Shown: one piece after another, positions 1-6,316 of the stretch
Layout: the number at the start of each line of letters is the position of its first letter
Numbering within the stretch: position 1 is the stretch's first letter
From: Allobrachymonas sp.
Lineage (GTDB): Bacteria > Pseudomonadota > Gammaproteobacteria > Burkholderiales > Burkholderiaceae_C
Direction of reading: 5' to 3'
NCBI GenBank assembly: GCA_030538335.1
Contig: JAUNUE010000015.1
Location: forward strand, 1 to 8,290
DNA length: 8,290 bases
Made by a program: the position numbers and the translations under genes
The notes under the pieces: model-generated
The model's database searches: none
The model's input: the letters and a program-made list of their open reading frames with translations, nothing else
Told to the model about the DNA's origin: nothing

Positions 1-411
1 GCCGGTGCCACTGTTTCGGCAAACGAAAGCGATGCCGCGCAGGAGCAGGCGGCCTTCAATGCGGCGCTCAACCGCTTCCGCAACGCCGACTATGCAGGCG
101 CCCAGACGGCTTTGCGCGCTTACCTGCAACGCTACCCGCAGGGCAGCAACCGTATTGATGCGCAGCACTGGCTGGGCAATACCGAATATGCCTTGCGCAA
201 TTACAGCAGCGCGATCACGAATTTTCGCAATGTGGTGACGCAAGCGCCGCGGCACCGGCGCGCACCCGAGGCCTTGCTGTCAATTGCGGCATCGCAAATG
301 GAGCTGAAAGACACGGCTGCTGCCAGGAAAACACTGGAGCAGTTGATCACCACCTATCCGCGCTCGGAGGCGGCACAGGCTGCGCAAGACCGGTTGGCAC
401 GGTTGCGGTAA
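1..411 (+). CDS. cpoB: Cell division coordinator CpoB (YbgF), C-terminal part
   Basis: The reading frame is open from base 1 to a TAA stop at 409-411, giving 136 residues of the C-terminus; the start lies outside the window. The visible part is TPR-like, with about three helical hairpin repeats: roughly residues 17-53 (AFNAALNRFRNADYAGA), 54-91 (AQHWLGNTEYALRNYSSA) and 92-128 (SIAASQMELKDTAAARKTL). The phrase 'AQHWLGNTEYALRNY' and the ending 'SEAAQAAQDRLARLR' are typical of the CpoB/YbgF C-terminal domain. In the known family this periplasmic protein works with the Tol-Pal system and links outer-membrane constriction to septal peptidoglycan synthesis. It is usually the last gene of the tol-pal cluster, which fits the terminator just downstream. 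The missing N-terminus would be expected to hold the signal peptide and a coiled coil. The family call is firm; the cluster upstream is inferred. Confidence 0.88.
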   Translation, partial: AGATVSANESDAAQEQAAFNAALNRFRNADYAGAQTALRAYLQRYPQGSNRIDAQHWLGNTEYALRNYSSAITNFRNVVTQAPRHRRAPEALLSIAASQMELKDTAAARKTLEQLITTYPRSEAAQAAQDRLARLR

Positions 412-430
412 GCGAAAAAATGCGGGCAAC

Positions 431-456
431 AAAAAACCTCCCGAAGGAGGTTTTTT
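431..456. terminator. Symmetric bidirectional terminator between cpoB and the OmpA lipoprotein gene
   Basis: A perfect 11-bp inverted repeat, AAAAAACCTCC (431-441) and GGAGGTTTTTT (446-456), is separated by a CGAA loop. It has an A-tract on one side and a T-tract on the other, so on either strand it forms a CCTCC/GGAGG stem followed by six U. It lies 19 nt after the cpoB stop and 51 nt after the stop of the minus-strand lipoprotein gene, as expected for an intrinsic terminator serving both convergent genes. Confidence 0.93.
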
Positions 457-507
457 GAGAACGTCTGCATCCGCGCTGGAAAACAGCAGCGGGCGCAAAA
501 GCTGTGC

Positions 508-1173
508 TTATTGCACGGGCACGGTTTCTGCCACGATGATTTCCACGCGGCGGTTCTGGGCACGGCCCGCTTCGGTTGCATTGCTGGCAACCGGTTGGGT
601 GGAACCCATGCCGGCAGTGCTGATGCGGGCAGCCGGAACGCCACGGCTCACCAGGTAGTTGCGGGCGGCGTTGGCGCGGTTGATCGACAGGGGGTTGTTG
701 ATCGCGTCGGTGCCGGTGCTGTCGGTGTGGCCGGTAATGGCTACGGTGGCAGCAGGGTTCTGCAACAGGGTCTGGGCCAGGCGGTCCAGGATCGGGTACA
801 TATTGGGGTTCAGCACGGCAGAACCCACGGCGAACGAAGCGTCAGCCGGGATGTTGATGCGCAGGCGGTTGTCGGTGGTTTGCACAACCTGTACCGGGGT
901 GCCTTGGGCAACCTGTTCCATGGCAACTTTCTGTTGCTGCATGCGGGTCGACCAGACATAGCCACCACCAGCACCCAGCGCGGCACCGGCTGCAGCGCCG
1001 ATCAAGGTGCTCTTCGTATCCTTGCCTGCGGCCTGGCCAATTGCAGCGCCAGCCAGTGCACCAATCGCTGCACCTGCGCCTACGCCTTGCCCTGTGGTTT
1101 GTGGGGCTGCACAGCCTGCCATCAGCGCGGCAGCAGTGGAAACGATGGTCAAGCTTGTCAGGGTTTTTTTCAT
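508..1173 (-). CDS. OmpA-family glycine-zipper lipoprotein (YiaD-like)
   Basis: This 221-residue protein is predicted to be an outer-membrane lipoprotein. Residues 1-20 form a signal peptide ending in the lipobox LMAG-C, with C21 the lipidated cysteine. Residues about 30-73 contain two glycine-zipper stretches rich in GAxxG (around 31-50 and 57-72), which usually pack against or insert in membrane. Residues about 105-218 form an OmpA-like peptidoglycan-binding domain with TGHTDSTG (147-154), LSINRA (162-167) and QNRRVEI (206-212). D151 and R166 have the spacing of the Asp/Arg pair that holds diaminopimelate in OmpA-type domains. The expected role is anchoring outer membrane to peptidoglycan. 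The frame stays open 40 codons upstream, but the start at 1173 is preferred because AAGGAG lies 8 nt before it and the signal peptide begins there. It converges on cpoB and shares its terminator. A specific family name beyond OmpA/YiaD-like is not secure. Confidence 0.9.
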   Translation of the reverse strand: MKKTLTSLTIVSTAAALMAGCAAPQTTGQGVGAGAAIGALAGAAIGQAAGKDTKSTLIGAAAGAALGAGGGYVWSTRMQQQKVAMEQVAQGTPVQVVQTTDNRLRINIPADASFAVGSAVLNPNMYPILDRLAQTLLQNPAATVAITGHTDSTGTDAINNPLSINRANAARNYLVSRGVPAARISTAGMGSTQPVASNATEAGRAQNRRVEIIVAETVPVQ

Positions 1174-1403
1174 CTTGCATTCTCCTTGTTGGAAACGTGG
1201 ATTGGCTGCGGTCAAAACAAGCCGGATAACCGGATTTTCTGCTCCCGGCAGCACGCCAATGGACTGCTTGTCAGGCGCCATGTAACCATACACGCTTTCT
1301 CCGCTGGAAATGAGCGATAAAGCGGGCTGCTATGTAGCTGTAGAGTCTCTTTTGTAAGGAAACCTTGCTGTATTTACGCAAGAGAAGCTGCGAAAATCAA
1401 GGT
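1174..1403. other. Divergent intergenic spacer between the OmpA lipoprotein gene and ybaK
   Basis: These 230 bp must hold the promoter of the minus-strand lipoprotein gene and that of ybaK-plsY, since the genes diverge. No -35/-10 pair with good spacing could be identified by eye on either strand, so no promoter is called. The direct repeat CCGGAT at 1222-1227 and 1230-1235 (8-bp period) is visible, but it is too short to assign as an operator. No ORF here has coding character. Confidence 0.4.
1182..1187 (-). promoter_or_regulatory. Shine-Dalgarno site of the OmpA lipoprotein gene
   Basis: On the minus strand this reads AAGGAG, 8 nt before the ATG at 1173. It fixes the start at the lipoprotein signal peptide rather than at any of the upstream in-frame codons up to 1293. 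Confidence 0.8.
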
Positions 1404-1895
1404 ATGGGAAAGAAAAACACGCCGAGTTCGACCATGGCCACCCGGTTCTTGCGCAGCCAGGGTGTGGTGTTTGATGAATATGTGTACGAGTGGCAGCCGC
1501 ATGGCGGCGCCGCGCACAGCGCCGAGGCACTGGGGCTGGATCCGTTCACGGTGGTAAAAACTTTGGTCATGCAGGATCAGGATGCGCGTCCTTTGGTGGT
1601 ACTCATGCACGGCAACTGCAGCGTATCGACCAAAGCGCTCGCGCGCCAGGTTGCCTGCAAATGGGTAGAGCCGTGCACACCTGCGGTGGCAGAGCGGCAC
1701 AGCGGCTACCAGGTGGGCGGCACATCGCCGTTTGGCCTGAAGCGCGCCATGCCGATCTATATCGAGCGCAGCATTCTCGATTTGCCCCGCATTGCCATCA
1801 ATGGCGGCCAGCGCGGTTATCTGGTCGGCATGGATCCGCAGGAGTGTGTACGGCTGTTACAAGCCGTGCCTGTGGATTGTGCACTGGCAGAATAG
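1404..1895 (+). CDS. ybaK: YbaK/EbsC-type Cys-tRNA(Pro) deacylase
   Basis: This 163-residue cytosolic protein is of usual length for the YbaK/EbsC branch of the INS editing superfamily. Such proteins act in trans to hydrolyse Cys-tRNA(Pro), mischarged by prolyl-tRNA synthetase, and so prevent cysteine incorporation at proline codons. Visible marks are 'VVKTLVM' (50-56), where K52 aligns with the conserved catalytic-site lysine, 'VVLMHGNCSVSTKALA' (65-80), the loop VGGTSPFGLK (104-113) and 'INGGQRGYLVGMDP' (132-145). The start was set at ATG 1404 to match family length, but only a weak AAGG lies right before it. A TTG at 1365 with AAGGA 4 nt upstream would add 13 residues, and ATG 1434 would remove 10. 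plsY follows after 30 nt on the same strand, so the two are probably one transcript. The family is sure; the exact tRNA specificity is inferred from it. Confidence 0.92.
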   Translation: MGKKNTPSSTMATRFLRSQGVVFDEYVYEWQPHGGAAHSAEALGLDPFTVVKTLVMQDQDARPLVVLMHGNCSVSTKALARQVACKWVEPCTPAVAERHSGYQVGGTSPFGLKRAMPIYIERSILDLPRIAINGGQRGYLVGMDPQECVRLLQAVPVDCALAE

Positions 1896-1925
1896 CGCCT
1901 CTTTCCTTTCATCATTGTGGTTGCC

Positions 1926-2570
1926 ATGCCGTCTTTTGCCCTTGTCCTGGTATTTGTGTGCGCCTACCTGTTGGGTTCCTTGAGCTTTGCCGTGATCGTC
2001 AGCCGCCTGATGGGCTTGCACGACCCGCGCAGCTACGGCAGCGGCAACCCGGGCGCGACCAATGTGCTGCGCAGCGGCAACAAAGTGGCCGCAGTACTGA
2101 CGCTTTTGCTCGATGCACTCAAGGGGTGGCTGGCGGTGTTTGTGGTGCAGCAATGGGGCGTGCGTTGGGGTTTGGGTACATCGGCTGTGGCGCTGGCCGG
2201 TTTGGGTGCCTTTCTCGGGCATCTGTACCCGGTGTTCTTCCGCTTTCAGGGCGGTAAGGGCGTTGCTACCGCTGCCGGGGTGCTGTTCGGCTTCAGCCCC
2301 TGGCTGGGTCTGGCCACCGCGTTGGTATGGTTGTTGACGGCTGTGGTGTCGCGCTATTCATCACTGGCCGCACTGGTGGCAGCACTGGCCTTGGCACCAG
2401 TCTACTGGCTGGGCGGACAGCAGGGCTGGTGGCTGGCGCAGCCTGCGGTCATGCTGGCGTGCCTGGCAATGGCCGGGCTGTTGATCTGGCGGCACCGCCA
2501 GAATATCCAGCGCCTGCTGGCGGGGCAGGAATCGCGTCTGGGTAAAAAAGCGAAAGACGCCGCTCAATAA
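1926..2570 (+). CDS. plsY: Glycerol-3-phosphate acyltransferase PlsY
   Basis: PlsY is the inner-membrane enzyme that transfers an acyl group from acyl-phosphate to glycerol-3-phosphate, making lysophosphatidate in the first committed step of phospholipid synthesis. The 214-residue protein is close to usual family length (about 200). All three conserved cytoplasmic motifs are present: YGSGNPGATN (37-46), GHLYPVFFRFQGGKGV (98-113) with the GGKG phosphate-binding loop, and SRYSSLAALVAA (142-153). The conserved C-terminal WRHRQNIQRLL (188-198) is also present. Hydrophobic segments fall at about 4-26, 54-76, 84-106, 113-141 and 145-185. ATG 1926 is used; GTG 1917, three codons upstream, is possible. 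Neither has a recognisable Shine-Dalgarno sequence, so translation may depend on coupling to ybaK. The 3' end overlaps the convergent protease gene by 7 bp, and the stop TAA (2568-2570) sits at the junction of a short tandem duplication. Confidence 0.95.
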   Translation: MPSFALVLVFVCAYLLGSLSFAVIVSRLMGLHDPRSYGSGNPGATNVLRSGNKVAAVLTLLLDALKGWLAVFVVQQWGVRWGLGTSAVALAGLGAFLGHLYPVFFRFQGGKGVATAAGVLFGFSPWLGLATALVWLLTAVVSRYSSLAALVAALALAPVYWLGGQQGWWLAQPAVMLACLAMAGLLIWRHRQNIQRLLAGQESRLGKKAKDAAQ

Positions 2571-2580
2571 CGCCGCTCAA
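2557..2580. repeat. Short tandem duplication (13-bp period) at the plsY/protease 3' overlap
   Basis: ACGCCGCTCAA occurs at 2557-2567 and again at 2570-2580, so the period is 13 bp with 11 of 13 positions repeated. The plsY TAA (2568-2570) falls at the junction of the copies, and the minus-strand protease TGA (2564-2566) falls in the left copy. Because 13 is not a multiple of three, the duplication shifts the frame and affects where both genes end. Confidence 0.75.
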
Positions 2581-3259
2581 GCACCATGCGGTCGCCATCG
2601 CGCGTCATGGTAAAGCGGTTGAGGAAGCTGTTGCCGAGCAATACGCCGTTCATGGATGTTTGCAGTACCGCAGCATCTACGTCGTGTACCGTGACGCCGC
2701 CTACACGCACGGAATTGAGTTTGACTGCCCAACCTTCCGCCACGCCATTGGCCGTATAGCCCCGTATGGCCCTGCCATTTTTGTAGTTCAAACCAATACG
2801 CTGGGCGGTGCCCACATCCATTGCAACTGTGGTGGCTCCGGTATCCACCATGAACTGCACGGTTTTGCCGTTGATGGCACCCGTGGTCACGAAATGGCCG
2901 CCACCTGTTTGTGGAAGCACAATGCGTCGTCCGTCACCGCCTTCTTCCCCACCACCTGCCGACATGGGCATGCCGCCTACATTCACGGGCGATTCACCCA
3001 AACGCACGGTAAAGCGCTTGCCTTCGCTCAACACGGTGGCGCGGTCGCCCGAGGCCGACAGCACCTTCACGCCCATATAGGTTTCGCCCACGCCCACCAT
3101 TTTTGGCGCGCTGCCGTTGACGACCAGCAGGGGCTTGCTGCCCATCATGCCGCTCAAGGCCACGCTTTGTGAGGCAGCGGGGAGTGCAGCAAGCCCCAAG
3201 GCAGCGACGAGCGCAGCCGAACGGCAGGCAATAAAGGGCAAACGCAATTTTGCAGACAT
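2564..3259 (-). CDS. Secreted retropepsin-like aspartic protease (clan AA)
   Basis: The protein has 231 residues. Residues 1-30 are a signal peptide (positive start MSAKLR, hydrophobic core AALVAALGLAAL, cleavage probably near AAS-QS), so it should act in the periplasm. Residues about 32-90 form a small beta-rich N-terminal region ('KPLLVVNG', 'VGVGETYMGVKVL', 'FTVRLGE'). A Gly/Glu-rich linker spans 94-110. Residues about 118-231 are the single-lobe aspartic protease domain with FMVDTGATTVAMD (136-148), catalytic D139, and GVLLGNSFLNRF (205-216), the usual second hydrophobic-glycine motif. One Asp per chain means it would work as a homodimer, like retropepsins. Substrates are unknown. The start at 3259 is supported by AGGAGG 5 nt upstream, though the frame stays open 14 codons further. 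It lies 38 nt after yajQ with the same polarity, and its 3' end overlaps plsY. Confidence 0.88.
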   Translation of the reverse strand: MSAKLRLPFIACRSAALVAALGLAALPAASQSVALSGMMGSKPLLVVNGSAPKMVGVGETYMGVKVLSASGDRATVLSEGKRFTVRLGESPVNVGGMPMSAGGGEEGGDGRRIVLPQTGGGHFVTTGAINGKTVQFMVDTGATTVAMDVGTAQRIGLNYKNGRAIRGYTANGVAEGWAVKLNSVRVGGVTVHDVDAAVLQTSMNGVLLGNSFLNRFTMTRDGDRMVLERRY

Positions 3260-3264
3260 GGCGT

Positions 3265-3270
3265 CCTCCT
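3265..3270 (-). promoter_or_regulatory. Shine-Dalgarno site of the aspartic protease gene
   Basis: The minus strand reads AGGAGG 5 nt before the ATG at 3259. This decides for that start over an in-frame ATG at 3301, which would lie inside the yajQ stop region and add 14 residues before the signal peptide. Confidence 0.8.
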
Positions 3271-3297
3271 GAAGAGACGGGGAGAGAGGGGATTGTT

Positions 3298-3783
3298 TCA
3301 ATCGCGGAAATTGTTGAACGACAGCGGCACATCGGCCACGTCCTTCTTGATCAGTGCCATGGCGGCCTGCAGGTCGTCTTTCTTGGCACCGGTGATGCGC
3401 ACCGAGTCGCCCTGGATGGAAGCCTGCAACTTGAGCTTGCTTTCCTTGATCAGTTTCTGGATTTTTTTCGCCAGCTCGCTTTCAATGCCGCTGCGCACCT
3501 TCAGCACCTGTTTGACCTTGTCACCGCCGACTTTCTGCACGGTGCCCTTGTCGAGGAAGCGCACGTCCACATTGCGCTTGGTCATCTTGTTGCGCAGGAT
3601 GTCTTCAACCTGCTGGAGCTGAAATTCAGCATCGCCCAGCAGCGTGATCTCCTTGTCCTTGAGTTCAATCGCGGCGCTGGTGCCTTTGAAATCAAAGCGC
3701 GTGCCGATTTCTTTGGCGCTGTTTTCCACGGCATTTTTTACTTCCACCATGTCGGGGTCGCAAACGGTATCAAAAGACGGCAT
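3298..3783 (-). CDS. yajQ: YajQ family nucleotide-binding protein
   Basis: This 161-residue cytosolic protein has full family length and conserved ends: MPSFDTV at the start and 'DVPLSFNNFRD' at the finish. The hallmark RFDFKG (29-34) and QGDSVRITGAKKDDLQAA (124-141) are present. YajQ proteins have two ferredoxin-like domains and bind nucleotides. Some members (for example in Xanthomonas) bind cyclic di-GMP and act with a transcription factor, but that role cannot be transferred here with certainty. AGGAGG at 3789-3794 on the minus strand, 5 nt before the ATG, supports the start. It diverges from murB across only 43 bp and is followed after 38 nt by the protease gene, so the two minus-strand genes probably form one transcript. 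A CATAAT (minus strand, 3817-3822) resembles a -10 element, but no matching -35 was found. Confidence 0.95.
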   Translation of the reverse strand: MPSFDTVCDPDMVEVKNAVENSAKEIGTRFDFKGTSAAIELKDKEITLLGDAEFQLQQVEDILRNKMTKRNVDVRFLDKGTVQKVGGDKVKQVLKVRSGIESELAKKIQKLIKESKLKLQASIQGDSVRITGAKKDDLQAAMALIKKDVADVPLSFNNFRD

Positions 3784-3826
3784 GGCTTCCTCCTGCTAGC
3801 AATGGGCAATGCGACAATTATGGGCT

Positions 3827-4897
3827 ATGAACGACTTGAAAATCGAAGAAAACATTTCTCTCGATGCCTATAACACTTTTGGCATCGCTGCGCGGGCGCG
3901 CCATCTGCTGCGGGTGCAGCATGGCGACCAACTCACGGCGCTGGCCGACCCGGCCGCGCAGCCCTTGCTGGCGCATGGATTCCTGGTGCTGGGTGGGGGC
4001 AGCAACATCATCCTGACAGGCGATGCGCGCGCGCTGGTGCTGAAGATGGAAAACCGCGGCATGGCGCTGGTCGATGAAGATGCCAAACACTGGATCGTGC
4101 AGGCCGCTGCAGGCGAAACCTGGCACGACCTGGTGGCCTGGAGCTTGCAACAAGGCTATGCAGGACTCGAAAACCTCGCGTTGATACCGGGCAGCGTGGG
4201 CGCAGCCCCGGTGCAGAACATCGGCGCTTACGGGCTGGAACTGCAAGACCGCTTCCACAGCCTCGATGCGGTGGAAATTGCCACGGGCCGTACCTTTTCG
4301 CTCGATGCCGCGCAATGCGGCTTTGGCTACCGCGACTCGGTGTTCAAACACACCCCCGCACGTGCGGGCGATTACGGTCTGGCGGGTCAGGCCGTGATCA
4401 CGCAGGTGCGGTTGGCGCTGCCCAAGGTGTGGAAGCCCGAACTGGGCTACCTCGACATTCAGCGCAAGATGCAGGAGCTGGGCATCACACAGCCCACGCC
4501 GCAGCAGGTGTTCAACATGGTGGTGGCCATCCGCCGCGCCAAATTGCCGGATCCGGCCGTAGTGGGCAATGCTGGCAGCTTCTTCAAGAACCCCGTGGTC
4601 AGCCCCGAGCAGTGCGCCGACATCATTGCGCGGGAACCAAACATCGTGCACTACCCTTTGCCCGACGGCACCATAAAACTCGCCGCAGGCTGGCTGATCG
4701 ACGCCTGCGGCTGGCGCGGCAAAAGCATGGGCAATGCAGGCGTCTATCCCAAACAGGCGCTGGTGCTGGTCAACCGCCATGCAGAAACCGGCGTGCGCGC
4801 CACGGGCGGTGAAGTCATGACACTGGCACGCGCCATCCAGACCAGCGTGTACGAGCGCTTTGGCATCCGGCTGGAGATGGAGCCGGTGGTGGTATGA
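3827..4897 (+). CDS. murB: UDP-N-acetylenolpyruvoylglucosamine reductase MurB
   Basis: MurB is the cytosolic FAD enzyme that uses NADPH to reduce UDP-GlcNAc-enolpyruvate to UDP-N-acetylmuramate, the second committed step of peptidoglycan precursor synthesis. The 356-residue protein has the type I (long, E. coli-like) layout. N-terminal 'LDAYNTFGI' (12-20) is followed by FAD-binding LGGGSN (55-60) and PGSVGAAPVQNIGAYG (121-136). YRDSVFK (168-174) contains R169, and GNAGSFFKNP (247-256) contains S251, which aligns with the proton-donating serine. Near the C-terminus, E352 in 'LEMEP' aligns with the conserved catalytic glutamate. ATG 3827 is used; ATG 3809 would add six residues, and neither has a clear Shine-Dalgarno site. 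It diverges from yajQ, and its stop TGA overlaps an ATG (ATGA, 4894-4897) in the frame of the downstream transporter. Confidence 0.96.
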   Translation: MNDLKIEENISLDAYNTFGIAARARHLLRVQHGDQLTALADPAAQPLLAHGFLVLGGGSNIILTGDARALVLKMENRGMALVDEDAKHWIVQAAAGETWHDLVAWSLQQGYAGLENLALIPGSVGAAPVQNIGAYGLELQDRFHSLDAVEIATGRTFSLDAAQCGFGYRDSVFKHTPARAGDYGLAGQAVITQVRLALPKVWKPELGYLDIQRKMQELGITQPTPQQVFNMVVAIRRAKLPDPAVVGNAGSFFKNPVVSPEQCADIIAREPNIVHYPLPDGTIKLAAGWLIDACGWRGKSMGNAGVYPKQALVLVNRHAETGVRATGGEVMTLARAIQTSVYERFGIRLEMEPVVV

Positions 4898-4974
4898 GGC
4901 TGTACATTCACACGCTTGCATCAACCGCTTATTTCCCCAGGCTGCTTGCTGCCTGTTCGGGCACGGGGTTGACG

Positions 4975-6150
4975 ATGCCGCCTGAAGAACGTCCGCTGAC
5001 CCCGCTGCTGCTGTTCACCGTAACCTTGATCGGCGCGTTTGCCTTTTTGCAGGTGTATTCGGTGCAGGCCATCCTGCCTTTGCTGCTGCGCGATTTGCAG
5101 GCAACGGTGGTGCAGGGCGGGCACATCGTGGGTGCCACGGTGCTGGCGGTGGCCTTCATGTCGCCGTTCATGGGCATGTTGTCTGACGCCGTGGGCCGCA
5201 AGGGCATCATCGTGGCCTCGGTGTTTTTCATGGGGCTGGCCACCGCAGCGATGTGCATGGCGGGCAGCATCCGCCAGATGGTGCTGCTGCGTTTTCTGCA
5301 GGGGCTGGCGGTGCCGGGCATCAGCGTGGTGCTGATCGCCTACCTGGGCGAAGAATTCCGTGGTCACCGCATGGCGCGGGTGATGTCGTTTTATGTGGCG
5401 GGCACGGTGCTGGGCGGTTTTTCAGGGCGTTTCCTGCTAGGGCACCTGAGCGTGTGGACGCCGTGGCGGCAGGCGTTTTTGCTGCTGGCCTTGCCCAATC
5501 TGCTGGGCGCCGTGCTGGTGTGGCGCGTCTTGCCCGCCTCCCGAAATTTCACGCCCAACCCGAATGCGCATGCGTCCTTGCAGATGCTGGCGCAGCACCT
5601 GCGCAACCGTTCGGTGCTGGCGGCATGTGCGCTCGGGTTTTTCGTGCTGTTCTCGCTGGTGGGGTGCTTTACCTACGTCAACCTGCACCTGGCAGCGCCG
5701 CCGTACCAACTCAACACGGCGCAACTGGGCAATATCTTTGCCGTGTACCTGTTGGGCGTGGTGATCACACCGCTGGCGGGCAGGCTGTTGCCCCGGCTGG
5801 GGTTTCGCAACACCATGCTGCTGGCGCTCGCCATGTCGATGTGTGGCCTGCTGCTGTCGCTGCAGCCCGGCGTGCCGGGCATTGTGGTGGCACTGGCGAT
5901 CATGTCCAGCGGCGTGTTTATCACCCAGTCGGCCACCATCAGCTTCATTGCCTACAAGGTGGAAAAAGGCCGCTCACTGGCCAGCGGCCTGTATTACATG
6001 ACCTATTACAGCGGCGGCTTCATTGGCGCCTGGCTGTGCGGTATTGCCTATACCCATGGCCATTGGCCAGCGACTGTGATAGCACTGGTGACGGCCCAGG
6101 CGGTGGGTGTGATGATTGCCTGGGTGTGGATGCCGCGCAGGGGTGATTGA
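4975..6150 (+). CDS. MFS transporter, YnfM-like
   Basis: This 391-residue inner-membrane protein has about 12 hydrophobic segments, starting near residues 9-34 and ending near 364-386. The MFS motif A is clear between segments 2 and 3: GMLSDAVGRKGII (67-79). Motif C-like 'AGTVLGGFSGRFLLG' (142-156), 'YLGEEFRGHRMARVMSFYVAG' around 123-143 and 'LPASRNF' (186-192) resemble the E. coli YnfM branch of the drug:H+ antiporter-like MFS. Substrate and direction of transport cannot be told from sequence. The frame extends upstream without a stop to an ATG at 4894 that overlaps the murB stop as ATGA. That start would add 27 residues of non-membrane sequence. The shorter form is preferred because the first helix begins about nine residues after 4975, with a weak GGGG 6 nt before it. 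Either way it is probably cotranscribed with murB; no terminator separates them. Confidence 0.9.
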   Translation: MPPEERPLTPLLLFTVTLIGAFAFLQVYSVQAILPLLLRDLQATVVQGGHIVGATVLAVAFMSPFMGMLSDAVGRKGIIVASVFFMGLATAAMCMAGSIRQMVLLRFLQGLAVPGISVVLIAYLGEEFRGHRMARVMSFYVAGTVLGGFSGRFLLGHLSVWTPWRQAFLLLALPNLLGAVLVWRVLPASRNFTPNPNAHASLQMLAQHLRNRSVLAACALGFFVLFSLVGCFTYVNLHLAAPPYQLNTAQLGNIFAVYLLGVVITPLAGRLLPRLGFRNTMLLALAMSMCGLLLSLQPGVPGIVVALAIMSSGVFITQSATISFIAYKVEKGRSLASGLYYMTYYSGGFIGAWLCGIAYTHGHWPATVIALVTAQAVGVMIAWVWMPRRGD

Positions 6151-6316
6151 TGCTGTTCCTGTAATGGGTGCAGGGGAGCCTTGCCATTGCGCGGCGTCAT
6201 GGGCGGTGTGGCAGTTATCCCCAAATTTGCCATCATGGGCAAACACGCGAACCCTTGACGCATCTGAAACGGCCTGCCCTCTCCGAAGGCACTGCGCGGT
6301 GAGCAGCCCTGAAAGA
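6151..6316. other. Spacer between the convergent MFS and secreted-protein genes
   Basis: These 166 bp between convergent stops would be expected to hold terminators, but none with a U-tract is visible. Weak structures are a 6-bp stem TTTGCC/GGCAAA (6226-6231 and 6238-6243) and, on the minus strand, a TGCCTT/AGGGCA stem with one G-U pair (6275-6291). No coding sequence is supported. Confidence 0.4.

Noticed and set aside
1222..1235. CCGGAT direct repeat in the ompA-like/ybaK spacer as an operator
   Set aside because: Six-base repeats built on palindromic CCGG are too short to support a regulator site without other evidence.
511..1320. A 269-codon open frame on the plus strand opposite the OmpA lipoprotein gene
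   Set aside because: Gly/Ala/Cys-rich shadow of the real gene; the minus-strand frame has a lipobox, an OmpA domain and a Shine-Dalgarno site.
1490..2257. A 255-codon plus-strand frame overlapping ybaK and plsY
   Set aside because: It spans two recognised genes in another frame and shows no domain of its own.
3817..3822. CATAAT on the minus strand as the yajQ -10 box
   Set aside because: No acceptable -35 element at 16-18 bp upstream, so no promoter was called.
3818..4924. A 368-codon open frame on the minus strand opposite murB
   Set aside because: It is antisense to a certain murB gene with all catalytic motifs. Its translation is rich in His, Gln and Ala with no family character, a usual by-product of GC-rich codon bias.
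6215..6223. TTATCCCCA, one mismatch from a DnaA box
   Set aside because: Single isolated 9-mer with no cluster, AT-rich unwinding region or dnaA/dnaN neighbour; expected by chance.
6226..6243. TTTGCC/GGCAAA stem as a terminator for the MFS gene
   Set aside because: Only 6 bp with a 6-nt loop and no following T-run on either strand.
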